Part shown: one piece after another, positions 26,122-34,526 of the stretch
Layout: every line of letters starts with the position of its first letter
Numbering within the stretch: the first letter of the stretch is position 1
From: Truepera sp965215315
GTDB lineage: Bacteria; Deinococcota; Deinococci; Deinococcales; Trueperaceae
DNA length: 64,000 nucleotides
Assembly: GCA_965215315.1 (NCBI GenBank)
Contig: CBDCDB010000008.1
Span: 1,798,001 to 1,862,000, forward strand
Reading direction: 5' to 3'
Translations under genes and position numbers: made by a program
The notes under the pieces: model-generated
Databases searched by the model: none
Seen by the model: the letters and a program-made list of their open reading frames with translations, nothing else
What the model was told of the DNA's origin: nothing

Positions 26122-27393
26122 TCACCTTATCGTACGTTCTGAACTGCTGTGATTGGTCACATAGGTAGAGATGAGCTGCACGGCTGTCTCGAGTCCATCC
26201 TCTGCTCTTAATTGCTGTCCTAACTTGTGCGCCCGCCGCTTCATCCCCTCATCTGTCATAGCGACGCGGATAGCTTGGGCTAGAGCGTCGGCTGTCAGCG
26301 TTTTTTGCGGCAACGGCGCTGGGCTGACTCCCAGACTACGCACGCGCTCACCCCAAAAGGTCTGGTCGCCGAAGTAGGGGCAGACGATGTTCGTTACGCC
26401 CGCGCGTAACCCAGCCGCCGTCGTACCGGCACCGCCGTAGTGTACAGCTGCCGCCAAGAGTTGGTCATGTGGGGCGGCCCCAAGCTCAAAGATACCGTCC
26501 GGCAAGGTATCGGCCTCGAGACCGCCCCAACCTGTTGCCAAGATGCCACGCTGACGTGTTTGTAAAAGCGCCTCTAGCACAACTGCGGTTGTTTGGACCG
26601 GACGACTTCCTGCAATACTACCGAAACCGATATAAACAGGCGGCGCACCGGACGATAAAAAAGCGGTCAAATCCTCCGGCAGAAGGTTCGCGTAGCCTTC
26701 ATCTAAAAACCAGTACCCGGTAGCGTGGGTACTTTCAGGCCAGTCTTCCGGTTGGGGAACAACATGCGGACGATAGCTGTAGAGCGTCGGCACCACCTTA
26801 CCGCTGGGCAGAACAAGATCGTTTGCGCCGAGGCTGCGTTTGGGCAGTCCGAGAACGCTCTGCCGCCATTTGTTAAGCACACCCGAATACAGCGCGCTAC
26901 CCCAGCGGTTGACGCTGTAGCTCAGACGGTTGAGCGGGCCACTCAGCTTCAGTTTGGGAAACAGGGGATTGGGAAACGCGTCTGTCGGGGTGTGTAGAGG
27001 AGCCGGAAGGCTCAGAAAGCCGGGAATACCGAGCTTTTCTGCCAATGAATGGCCTGCTAACGCTTTGGGATGATAGACGATTGCGTCAGCGCCTTGCGCC
27101 GCCGCCCACGCCTCGTGGAGCGTTTTACGAAATATCGGTCCAACCTTTTTGATCAGCGCTAAAGCCTTGCGTTTTGAACCCTCGAGCGCGCGCCGCGCTT
27201 CGGGGTCTTCGGCAAGCGCGATCAGCCCGCTGTTCATATAGGCGTAACTCAGCCCGTACTGTTCGGTAAACGGCCTGAAGCAGTCGCTCGTACAAACTTG
27301 GGCCGCCCAGCCATGCTGTTTTAGAGCTTGACCGAGAGCGACAAAGGGCTGCACGTCTCTACGTGAACCGAGCGTCAGCAAAAGGATCTTCAT
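26122..27393 (-). CDS. GT1-family glycosyltransferase, MGT/sterol-glucosyltransferase-like
   Basis: A 423-residue GT-B fold enzyme. The N-terminus MKILLLTLGSRRDVQPFVALGQAL is the hallmark of this GT1 subgroup (for example sterol and rhamnosyl/macrolide-type transferases); HYGGAGTTAAGLRAG in the C-domain is the nucleotide-sugar site. The ATG at 27393 lies in an ATGA overlap with the upstream regulator gene, so the two are coupled. Substrate unknown; glycosylation of a small lipid or xenobiotic is plausible. Confidence 0.88.
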   Translation of the reverse strand: MKILLLTLGSRRDVQPFVALGQALKQHGWAAQVCTSDCFRPFTEQYGLSYAYMNSGLIALAEDPEARRALEGSKRKALALIKKVGPIFRKTLHEAWAAAQGADAIVYHPKALAGHSLAEKLGIPGFLSLPAPLHTPTDAFPNPLFPKLKLSGPLNRLSYSVNRWGSALYSGVLNKWRQSVLGLPKRSLGANDLVLPSGKVVPTLYSYRPHVVPQPEDWPESTHATGYWFLDEGYANLLPEDLTAFLSSGAPPVYIGFGSIAGSRPVQTTAVVLEALLQTRQRGILATGWGGLEADTLPDGIFELGAAPHDQLLAAAVHYGGAGTTAAGLRAGVTNIVCPYFGDQTFWGERVRSLGVSPAPLPQKTLTADALAQAIRVAMTDEGMKRRAHKLGQQLRAEDGLETAVQLISTYVTNHSSSERTIR

Positions 27394-27839
27394 AGGAGTT
27401 TCGATCCCCTTTTTTGCTCCCACTGTGCGAACATCTCCAGCAGTTCGCGTTCGTAAAAGGTCAACATGTCGCGCACAGCGCGTAAACCTCTGGTAATTTC
27501 GGGGTCGTCGCTGCCCAAAACCTCGAGTCCCCGTTCAGACAACCGCCGCAGCTGTGCGATTGAAACCACCTGCTGCTTCGTCATCTCGAACCAGGCGTCC
27601 GGACGGTTGCGAAAATAATCTTTGCGGTCGCCCGGTCGTCGGCGTCGCTCAATCAGGCCCATCGTCACCAACGTCGTCGTTCCACCGCTGACAGCGCCCC
27701 GGCTCGCTTGCAGCGTCTCAGAGAGTTGTTCGGCAGTCTGTTCAGACGGGTCGGCGACTAGAAGGGCGCTCAAGACCCGTCCGGCGATGCGGGGCATCCC
27801 GAAACTTTCTAACGCCATGCCAAGTTCCTCGAGATACAC
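27390..27839 (-). CDS. GbsR/MarR-type transcriptional regulator
   Basis: A 149-residue winged-helix protein of the GbsR group: GRVLSALLVADPSEQTAEQL and LQASRGAVSGGTTTLVTMGLIERRR form the helix-turn-helix and wing at about residues 18-80. GTG start; its stop overlaps the glycosyltransferase start. A TTCAG-N6-CTGAA inverted repeat lies 16 bases upstream, a probable autoregulatory operator. Confidence 0.88.
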   Translation of the reverse strand: MYLEELGMALESFGMPRIAGRVLSALLVADPSEQTAEQLSETLQASRGAVSGGTTTLVTMGLIERRRRPGDRKDYFRNRPDAWFEMTKQQVVSIAQLRRLSERGLEVLGSDDPEITRGLRAVRDMLTFYERELLEMFAQWEQKRGSKLL

Positions 27840-27854
27840 TTGTTTTTCTGTATG

Positions 27855-27870
27855 TTCAGAAATGACTGAA
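27855..27870. promoter_or_regulatory. Operator-like repeat TTCAG-N6-CTGAA, site 1
   Basis: Perfect 5-base arms with a 6-base spacer directly before the GbsR-type gene. The same motif recurs at 28102-28117 in the same intergenic space. Confidence 0.55.
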
Positions 27871-28101
27871 ATTTCTTAAGTAACCTGAGTCCGGAATTGT
27901 TTTTACGTCGGGTACACAAATCCTGTACTTTTGGTGACTGACGACTGTCTCAAGGATTGCGCTTTCGCTGTTTAAGACGACGCGAGCGTTTTAGCCTTAG
28001 GTACGCCTTACGCTTGTAAAAGCAAACTCGGCAGAGACAGAAAACCCATCCCCGGAGAAACCTCGAACTCAGGTTAAGTAGATAGTAGTCTTCATTGAGT
28101 T

Positions 28102-28117
28102 TTCAGTCAATGCTGAA
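28102..28117. promoter_or_regulatory. Operator-like repeat TTCAG-N6-CTGAA, site 2
   Basis: Second copy of the motif, extended to TTTCAG/CTGAAA at 28101-28118, about 98 bases before the cytidine deaminase start. Confidence 0.5.
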
Positions 28118-28203
28118 AGTTCTAAAATCTAGCGGTAGTTGGTATTTTACCAGCAACTATTGGGGCGCAGCTGATAGACCTTTCTCTAATTGCCGGGGCC
28201 GGA

Positions 28204-28209
28204 TAGACT
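28204..28209 (+). promoter_or_regulatory. Leaderless -10 (TAGACT) of cdd
   Basis: TAGACT five bases before the ATG at 28215. Confidence 0.5.
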
Positions 28210-28214
28210 AGCTC

Positions 28215-28616
28215 ATGCCTGATACTTCAAGTCCACCCGAAGACCTGCTCGAGGCGGCTCGAATTGCCCACCAAAACGCCTACGCACCCTACTCCAAGTT
28301 TCACGTCGGCGCGGCGCTGCGGGCTAAAAGCGGCAAACTCTACGCGGGCGCGAACATCGAAAACGCCTCTTACGGCCTCGGGCGCTGCGCGGAGCAGTCG
28401 GCAATTCAGGCGATGGCGTCAGCCGGAGAACGCACGTTTAGCGAGATCGTCGTCTACACGACCGCGCCCGAACCCTCGAGTCCTTGCGGCGCGTGCCGCC
28501 AAGTGTTGTTTGAATTCGCCGAAGATGCGGCGGTCTATCTGGTCAATGACCGGGGCGTCGTGAGATCGTGGACGGTGGCGGGACTCCTACCCGGCGGGTT
28601 TCGGCTCGAGAATTGA
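28215..28616 (+). CDS. cdd: Cytidine deaminase
   Basis: A 133-residue tetrameric-type deaminase converting cytidine and deoxycytidine to uridine forms. Zinc ligands Cys58 in CAEQ (Glu60 proton shuttle) and Cys91/Cys94 in PCGACRQV are all present; YAPYSKFHVGAAL is the family opening. Probably leaderless. Monocistronic by spacing. Confidence 0.95.
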   Translation: MPDTSSPPEDLLEAARIAHQNAYAPYSKFHVGAALRAKSGKLYAGANIENASYGLGRCAEQSAIQAMASAGERTFSEIVVYTTAPEPSSPCGACRQVLFEFAEDAAVYLVNDRGVVRSWTVAGLLPGGFRLEN

Positions 28617-28756
28617 CGCGGTTTTATTGTTGACACATCGTTTTACGGCGTGGCTCGAGGAAAGTGACCCGTAAAAGTCAGTAAACTGTCTGTGCTGAGC
28701 TTCTAATCACCATACGCTCTGCGCTTGCCCTAAACCCCTTCTCACTCCGGCTTAGG

Positions 28757-28762
28757 TATACT
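28757..28762 (+). promoter_or_regulatory. Leaderless -10 (TATACT) of the TPR gene
   Basis: TATACT seven bases before the ATG at 28770. Confidence 0.55.
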
Positions 28763-28769
28763 TCGGGGG

Positions 28770-30932
28770 ATGAAACGAGTCTTCTTTTTAATCTGTCTGG
28801 CCCTCTTGGGTACAGCGGCGGCGCAACCCGTGCGAGTAGCAGTTCTCGCTTTCGATGCCGACGAAGCTGCCGCCCCCTACCGTTTCGGTCTGGCGACCGG
28901 TTTGCAGCGTAGCCTCAACGTCATTGACAACCTTTATGTGCCGCCGGTCGGGGACACGCTCATCGTCGCGCAAAGCACCGACGCAGCAGAGCTCGATACG
29001 ACCGTTTTTGCCGAAGCGTTCGGGGTTCAGGCGCTCGTCAGCGGTCTGGTGACGACCACGGCAGCGGCCGCACAGGTCGATATCTTTTTTGCTGAACCGG
29101 GCCAGGAAACGCGCCGGGTCGCCGTTGAAGGGACGCTGCAAGACACCGCAGATTTGCTCGGTAAGGTTGTTGACACGGTGGTAAGTGAACTCGAGCTGAG
29201 TATCACACCCGAAGACCGGGCAGAACTCGACGCTGTCGTTGCCCAAACCCCGTCCTTAGACAAGTTGGGCGTCGTTGGTGAAGCGTCGTTGGGGCTTGCC
29301 GTCGCCGATTCACCGGAGCTGACGCAGGCGGCGGCGGACGGCTCGAGCTGGGCCTTGTCTGAACGTGCCGAAACGCTCGGCGCTGCCGGTCAGGATGAGG
29401 AGGCGCTGGCGCTCTCGCAGCGGGCAGTCAAGGCAGCACCCGGAGACGCCGAAGCGCTCGTCAGCCGAGGCGTCGTGCTCGCCGCTGCCGGGGACATCCC
29501 GGCGGCGAGAGAAGCGTTTGCGGCGGCGCTCGGGGTCAACCCCGCGCACGCCGTCGCGCTGGCGGGGCAGGCAAGGCTTTCTGAAAACCCGGAAACGGCG
29601 CAGCGTGATCTGCGGGCGGCGCTGGCGTCGTATCCGCGTTACGCGGCGGCGTACCTTGAGCTGTCCACCTTGCAACGTCAGACGGGCAGCCCGCAAACCG
29701 CCCTGCAAACGCTCCGCAAAGGTGTGGGCGAAGTTCCCGAATCGTCGGGTTTGGCGAGCGCGTTTGTCACTGAAGCGGTGCGGAGCGGTAACACCGCTGA
29801 GGCTGTGAGTTTTCTCGAGGACGCTCTCAAAACTCCGAACCCGGAGCCGAGCCTATTCGCCCTCGCTGCGTCACTCCCGGCTGAGCAGAGTGGGCGGGCG
29901 CTCGCTATCTTGCGCCAGGGCCGCGAAGCGTACCCGCAAGACGTAGGTCTAGTCTTGGCTGAAGCCGAAACCCTCGGTAAAACTGGCGATTACGCGGGCG
30001 CGGAGGAGGTGCTTATGGGCACGCGGCGTTTTGCACCGGACAATCCTGAAGTGGCCAATCAGCTCGCCCTCGCGCAGGCCGAACAGGGTAAAACCGACGC
30101 GGCAGCCGCGACGCTACAAAGCGCAGCACAACAAAACCCGGAGTTGAAGAGCGTTTTAGAGCGCAACCTCGCCGAGATTTACGTGCAGGCAGGCCAAAAC
30201 GAGGCGGCGGTTGAAACCCTGGAGCCGCTCCTTGAAGTTTCCCCCGAAGATGCGAGCCTCTATACGCTCTACGGCGCGGCGCTGGGCCGAACCGGGGAAT
30301 ATGACCGAGCGCTGACCGCGCTGGGCGAAGCTCTGCGGCTCAGCCCGCAAAACCGCGAAGCGCTGCAAACGCAGGCGTTCGTCGCGCAGACGCAGCGGCT
30401 TGCCGAAGGGGTCGATACACCCCTCGGCGGCGAAGCAGCAGCTACTTTGCAAGAGGGGCTGACGGCGCTCGAGCGCCGCGACGTTGCGGCGGCGCAGACT
30501 GCCTTTAACGAGGCGACCGACCTCGCTCCGGGCGGTTTGCCAAGCTTTTATCAGGGGTACACCCGGCAGCTTCAGGGCGACCTGCGCGGCGCAGTCACCG
30601 CTTACGAGACAGCGTTAAAGGACTTTAGTACACCTAACCCCGGTCAGGCGACGGTACTCAACAACGCCGGATTTGCCTACTACCGTCTAGGGCGGTTAGA
30701 CAAGGCAGTAGACTTTTTGACCCGCGCCGTCGCCGCTGACCCGAGCAACAGCGAAGCGCAGCTCAACTTGGGGCTTATCTACTACGACCTGGGCCGCCTT
30801 AGCGACGCACGCGCCCCACTCGAGGCCGCCCTCAAAGGCAACCCCGCACTCGCCCAAAGGACGGTTCAAACCGGCGCGGCAGAACCGGTTCCTTTCAGTC
30901 AGCTGCTCGAGGAAGTTCAGCAGGGCGAGTAA
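28770..30932 (+). CDS. Secreted tetratricopeptide-repeat protein
   Basis: A 720-residue protein with a signal peptide (residues 1-18, ending TAAAQ) and no lipobox. Residues 20-170 form a non-repeat domain (VRVAVLAFDADE). From about 195 to the end there are about a dozen TPR-like units of 34 residues, with a well-formed pair near the C-terminus (NNAGFAYYRLGRLDKAVDFL, then NLGLIYYDLGRLSDA). Likely an envelope scaffold in protein complexes. Own promoter; the two-component genes follow after 150 bases. Confidence 0.88.
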   Translation: MKRVFFLICLALLGTAAAQPVRVAVLAFDADEAAAPYRFGLATGLQRSLNVIDNLYVPPVGDTLIVAQSTDAAELDTTVFAEAFGVQALVSGLVTTTAAAAQVDIFFAEPGQETRRVAVEGTLQDTADLLGKVVDTVVSELELSITPEDRAELDAVVAQTPSLDKLGVVGEASLGLAVADSPELTQAAADGSSWALSERAETLGAAGQDEEALALSQRAVKAAPGDAEALVSRGVVLAAAGDIPAAREAFAAALGVNPAHAVALAGQARLSENPETAQRDLRAALASYPRYAAAYLELSTLQRQTGSPQTALQTLRKGVGEVPESSGLASAFVTEAVRSGNTAEAVSFLEDALKTPNPEPSLFALAASLPAEQSGRALAILRQGREAYPQDVGLVLAEAETLGKTGDYAGAEEVLMGTRRFAPDNPEVANQLALAQAEQGKTDAAAATLQSAAQQNPELKSVLERNLAEIYVQAGQNEAAVETLEPLLEVSPEDASLYTLYGAALGRTGEYDRALTALGEALRLSPQNREALQTQAFVAQTQRLAEGVDTPLGGEAAATLQEGLTALERRDVAAAQTAFNEATDLAPGGLPSFYQGYTRQLQGDLRGAVTAYETALKDFSTPNPGQATVLNNAGFAYYRLGRLDKAVDFLTRAVAADPSNSEAQLNLGLIYYDLGRLSDARAPLEAALKGNPALAQRTVQTGAAEPVPFSQLLEEVQQGE

Positions 30933-30972
30933 ACCGGCCTAAGACAAAAGTAAAAAACAAGAAATCTTGACC

Positions 30973-31010
30973 GAGCCTGAACCAGCGCTTTACACAGCGC
31001 GTTTAGGCTC
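30973..31010 (+). terminator. Hairpin between the TPR gene and the response regulator
   Basis: Outer arms GAGCCT/AGGCTC and inner arms GCGC/GCGC form an imperfect hairpin just past the TPR gene. There is no long U-run. Its position before the TATAGT promoter supports the downstream start at 31088. Confidence 0.45.
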
Positions 31011-31074
31011 ATCATGTGCCCCGTCCGGCCCCTGAACCTAACCTCGAAGCGAGCTTTTCAGACGCCCTAGACCG

Positions 31075-31080
31075 TATAGT
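31075..31080 (+). promoter_or_regulatory. Leaderless -10 (TATAGT) of the response regulator
   Basis: TATAGT seven bases before GTG 31088, inside the longer possible frame that begins at 31016. Confidence 0.5.
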
Positions 31081-31087
31081 AGAGCCT

Positions 31088-31762
31088 GTGCCGCTCGTTT
31101 TGGTTGTCGAAGACGAACCGCAGATTGCCGAGATTTTGGAAGGCTATTTGCGGAGCAGCGGCTACCGCACCGAACTCGCCGCCGACGGCGAACGCGCCCT
31201 CAGCCTGTTTCGTAGCACACACCCTGACCTCGTTTTGCTCGACGTGATGCTGCCAGTATTGGGCGGTTTAGAGGTGCTTAAAACAGTTCGGGCCGAAAGT
31301 ACGACGCCGATTATCATGCTGACCGCCCGCACCGAAGAACTCGATAAGCTGTTGGCACTCGAGCTGGGCGCAGACGACTACGTGACCAAACCGTTTCGCC
31401 CGCGTGAGGTAATGGCGCGGGTCAAGGCCGTTTTACGGCGCACGCAACCCTCCGGTCAGAGTGGCCCGCTTCGGCTTGGGAGGCTCGAGCTAGACCCCCT
31501 GCAAGCCTCCGTCAGAGTCGGCGACGCCGCGCTTAAACTCACTGCGACCGAGTTTCGGCTCCTGCATCACCTCGCCGGGGCACCGGGCCGGATTTTTAAC
31601 CGCGCCGAACTCCTCGAGGCGGCTCTCCCTGAAAGTGAAGCGTTGGAGCGCGTCATCGACGTTCATCTGCGGAACTTGCGGAAAAAGCTCGAGGCCGTAA
31701 ACGCCGCTGAAATGCTCCAAACGGTGCGCGGCATGGGCTACCGGCTCAGCGCCGACGATTAG
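31088..31762 (+). CDS. OmpR/PhoB-family response regulator
   Basis: A 224-residue regulator (248 if the GTG at 31016 is used). Receiver domain: VVEDEP acidic pair, LVLLDVMLP with the phospho-acceptor Asp, GADDYVTKPF with the conserved Lys. Winged-helix Trans_reg_C domain from about residue 135 (LTATEFRLLHHLA, VDVHLRNLRKKLE). I prefer 31088 because VLVVEDEP then starts at the usual distance and a TATAGT precedes it. The sensor kinase gene follows after five bases, so they form one BaeSR-like pair. Confidence 0.92.
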   Translation: MPLVLVVEDEPQIAEILEGYLRSSGYRTELAADGERALSLFRSTHPDLVLLDVMLPVLGGLEVLKTVRAESTTPIIMLTARTEELDKLLALELGADDYVTKPFRPREVMARVKAVLRRTQPSGQSGPLRLGRLELDPLQASVRVGDAALKLTATEFRLLHHLAGAPGRIFNRAELLEAALPESEALERVIDVHLRNLRKKLEAVNAAEMLQTVRGMGYRLSADD

Positions 31763-31767
31763 CTCAG

Positions 31768-32955
31768 GTGAACCGCCTCGCTACCCGCCTCACCCTGACA
31801 ATTGTCGGCGTCTCCCTCCTGACGATGCTGTTTGCGCTTTTACAGATTCTGTTAGTCAACCGGCAGTTTCAGCAGTTCCCCGCCGAGGTGCGTGACCCGC
31901 TGATTGCTATTGATAGAGGGCTCCGGGAAGAGGGAACCGCCGAATCTTTGCAACCTCAGTTCGAGGCGCTTATCGAAGGGCTCAGCCAGAACTTTGAAGA
32001 GGTGCAGACGCGGGGAAACCGCCTCAGCCGGTTGCGAAATCAGCTGGTGGTGTTGAGTATCGGCGTGCTGGTAGTGTTAAGTGTCGCCGCCGCCCTTTTT
32101 TTGGCGCGGCGTATCTCGAAGCCGATTACCGCCGTTGCCGAGGCCGCCGCCCGCATCGCCGAGGGCGACCTCTCGGCCCGCGCGGTGCTGCCCGCCTACG
32201 CACAAAGGAGCCGCGACGAAACCGGGATGCTCGCCCGCCACTTCGACAAGATGGCGGAGGCGTTGGAGAAGCTCGAGCACGAACGCCAAGCGCTGATTGC
32301 CGACATCGCTCACGAACTCCGTACCCCGCTGACCATCTTGCAAGGCCAGCTCGACGCGATGGGCGACGGCATTGTCCCCTTCGACCGTAGTGAACTCGCC
32401 AAGTTGGACACCCAGACCGAACTCTTGGCCCGTTTAATCGACGACCTTCGCACGCTGTCACTTGCCGACGCTAAACGCCTGACTTTGGAGCGCGTCGAGA
32501 CCGACCTCGTCAGCATCTCCCGGCGCGTGTGCGAAAGCTTCCGTGAAAAAGCAGGGCGGCAGGGGCTGACTTTGAAGTTTCACGCCCACGCGCCACACGC
32601 GCCCCTACTCGCCGACCCCGACCGACTCGCACAGGTACTGAGCAATCTGCTCGAGAACGCCGTCCGCTACACCCCTTCCGGGGGTTGGGTCACGGTCACG
32701 GTCGCCGCGCCCCCCGGCGGCGCAGAGCTGAGCGTCGAAGATTCCGGGCCGGGTTTATCAGAGGAGACCCAAACTCGCATCTTCGAGCGGTTTTACCGCG
32801 CTGAAACGAGCCGTAGCAGACAGAGTGGTGGCAGCGGTCTGGGCCTCGCTATCGTTCACACACTTGTCGAACTGCACGGGGGCCGCGTCGAAGCGCGTAA
32901 CCGCCCGCAAGGGGGCGCGGCGTTTCATGTGACGTTGCCCCAAGTGTCACGGTGA
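31768..32955 (+). CDS. Membrane sensor histidine kinase, BaeS-like
   Basis: A 395-residue kinase. Two membrane helices (about 10-30 and 93-113) flank a ~60-residue outer sensor loop; HAMP (114-165), HisKA with DIAHELRTPLTIL (His182) and HATPase_c with NLLENAVRYTPSGG, EDSGPGLS and GSGLGLAIVH. GTG start coupled to the regulator gene. The short sensor loop suggests envelope-stress sensing, but the stimulus is unknown. Confidence 0.93.
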   Translation: MNRLATRLTLTIVGVSLLTMLFALLQILLVNRQFQQFPAEVRDPLIAIDRGLREEGTAESLQPQFEALIEGLSQNFEEVQTRGNRLSRLRNQLVVLSIGVLVVLSVAAALFLARRISKPITAVAEAAARIAEGDLSARAVLPAYAQRSRDETGMLARHFDKMAEALEKLEHERQALIADIAHELRTPLTILQGQLDAMGDGIVPFDRSELAKLDTQTELLARLIDDLRTLSLADAKRLTLERVETDLVSISRRVCESFREKAGRQGLTLKFHAHAPHAPLLADPDRLAQVLSNLLENAVRYTPSGGWVTVTVAAPPGGAELSVEDSGPGLSEETQTRIFERFYRAETSRSRQSGGSGLGLAIVHTLVELHGGRVEARNRPQGGAAFHVTLPQVSR

Positions 32956-33015
32956 GCCGCAGCTGTGACATAAAACGCAGACCGTAAATGACACCGCAGC
33001 TTTCAGCGCAGGTGA

Positions 33016-33021
33016 TAGGCT
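33016..33021 (+). promoter_or_regulatory. Leaderless -10 (TAGGCT) of the amidotransferase-like gene
   Basis: TAGGCT seven bases before the ATG at 33029. Confidence 0.45.
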
Positions 33022-33028
33022 TGAAGCT

Positions 33029-33763
33029 ATGAGACACCCCCGTATCCTCATCAGCACATCGTCCGTTTTCCGCGATTTTGGACTCCGCCGCATCGACGCT
33101 GTCACCGGCCTCAACTACAACCAGGCCGTCGCGCAGCTCGGCGGTTTGCCGCTGATGGTCAGTAACTTGGAGCCTGAACTCGCCGAAGCGTACCTTGAGG
33201 ATGCAGACGGACTTTTACTTACGGGCGGCGTCGATGTTGACCCAAGGTTTTTCGGTGCGGAACCGCACCCGATGTTGGGTCTCGTAGACCTCCCCCGTGA
33301 CCGTTTTGAAATGGCGCTCTACCGGGCAGCGCGGGCCAAAGGCGTACCGGTTTTGGGCGTCTGCCGGGGGCATCAGCTGATTAACATCGCGGCGGGCGGC
33401 ACCTTGCACCAGCACGTTCCAACCCTCTCCGGCACCGTGCAGCACGAACAGTTAGACATCAGCGGCACACCTTCGCACGGGGTCGCGCTCGAGCCCGGTT
33501 CAGCCTTAGCTCAGGCGTTCGGTTCTGAACGTATCCGCACGAACTCATACCATCATCAGGCCGTTGACAAACTGGGTCAAGGTTTACGGGTTGTCGGACG
33601 GAGCGCGGACGGCATCACCGAAGCCGTAGAGAACACCGAAGGCTCGTTTGTGTTGAGCGTACAGTGGCACCCGGAGATGAGCTTCCAAGCGTTTGATGAG
33701 CAGATTGCACCGTTCGCAGCGTTTATGCAGGCAGTTGAAAAAGCTCAACTCGTTCACGCCTAA
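33029..33763 (+). CDS. Class I glutamine amidotransferase-like hydrolase, PuuD type
   Basis: A 244-residue peptidase C26 family protein. Catalytic Cys in GVCRGHQLIN and His/Glu in QWHPE are present. PuuD-like enzymes hydrolyse gamma-glutamyl-GABA in putrescine degradation, but no other putrescine gene is nearby, so the substrate is open. A DJ-1/PfpI gene follows after 20 bases with its own ribosome-binding site. Confidence 0.88.
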   Translation: MRHPRILISTSSVFRDFGLRRIDAVTGLNYNQAVAQLGGLPLMVSNLEPELAEAYLEDADGLLLTGGVDVDPRFFGAEPHPMLGLVDLPRDRFEMALYRAARAKGVPVLGVCRGHQLINIAAGGTLHQHVPTLSGTVQHEQLDISGTPSHGVALEPGSALAQAFGSERIRTNSYHHQAVDKLGQGLRVVGRSADGITEAVENTEGSFVLSVQWHPEMSFQAFDEQIAPFAAFMQAVEKAQLVHA

Positions 33764-33783
33764 CGGTTAACTACAGGAGACAG

Positions 33784-34353
33784 ATGAAACAGGTTGGACT
33801 GCTACTATTTCCAGGGTTTAGCGAATTTGAAATCACGGTCGCGCTATCACTTATCCCTTCAGCGACGTATGAAGTGGTAACGTTGGCGTTAGACGAAACC
33901 ACTGTCAAAAGCGAATCAGGCTTGCTGTGCCAACCTCACTGCAAACTGAGTGACGTAAAACCCGACGACCTCGAGGTGCTCATCGTTCCCGGCGGCGATA
34001 TGAATTACTTCAGAGACGCCGAGCCTCTTTTCGCGTTTGCCAGAGAACTCCACAAGCAAGAGAAACTGCTGGCGGCTATCTGTAGCGGCGCGTATGTTTT
34101 GGCCCAGGCTGGAGTTCTGGCAGACCGCCCTTATACCGTTACGATGGCCCGTGAGCAGCGCGATTTTCTAGGTTGTTTTGCTGAGGAGAGCTTCCGCTAC
34201 GAACCTGTAGTTACTAACGGAAACGTCATCACCGCACAAGGCCACGCCTTCGCCGCGTTCGGGCTGGCCGTCGGCAACTACCTCAATCCTGAGCTGAGCG
34301 ACGACGTTTACAGCTTTTACGAGGGCCGCGCCAACACACTGATGGAAGGTTAG
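33784..34353 (+). CDS. DJ-1/PfpI family protein
   Basis: A 189-residue protein. AAICSGAYVLAQAG carries the nucleophile-elbow Cys; LLFPGFSEFEITVAL opens the fold as in ThiJ/PfpI-type proteins with roles in glyoxalase, stress or amidase activity. ATG with AGGAG upstream. Likely co-transcribed with the preceding hydrolase. Confidence 0.87.
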   Translation: MKQVGLLLFPGFSEFEITVALSLIPSATYEVVTLALDETTVKSESGLLCQPHCKLSDVKPDDLEVLIVPGGDMNYFRDAEPLFAFARELHKQEKLLAAICSGAYVLAQAGVLADRPYTVTMAREQRDFLGCFAEESFRYEPVVTNGNVITAQGHAFAAFGLAVGNYLNPELSDDVYSFYEGRANTLMEG

Positions 34354-34361
34354 CGCTTAAA

Positions 34362-34502
34362 ATGTCCTTTATGGACGACCGCAACCCACATACCGAAGAT
34401 TTCGACGGCGACGCCTATGACGATGAACTGTTGGAGGAAGACACCGAACTGTACCAAGACGAGTTAGAGCAGCTCGACCGACTAGACGACGAACCCGAAT
34501 AG
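34362..34502 (+). CDS. Very acidic small protein, 46 residues
   Basis: A short frame eight bases after the DJ-1-like gene, with ATG at 34362. About half the residues are Asp or Glu; the end repeats ELEQLD/RLDDE-like motifs, so it is probably disordered or a charged tail-like peptide. It lies 24 bases before tyrA in the same direction. Function unknown; could be a translational spacer. Confidence 0.5.
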   Translation: MSFMDDRNPHTEDFDGDAYDDELLEEDTELYQDELEQLDRLDDEPE

Positions 34503-34526
34503 TGCGCCTCTCCTTTTTAGGCTGAC

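Larger units (their letters stand above)
27840..28214. other. 375-base intergenic region between gbsR-type gene and cdd
   Basis: It holds the two TTCAG-N6-CTGAA repeats, a small TAGTTG/CAACTA hairpin near 28135-28160 and the TAGACT hexamer of cdd at 28204-28209. I found no convincing small gene or RNA. Confidence 0.6.

Noticed and set aside
31016..31087. Longer response regulator start at GTG 31016
   Set aside because: It would place 24 extra residues before VLVVEDEP and ignores the TATAGT promoter at 31075; kept only as an alternative.
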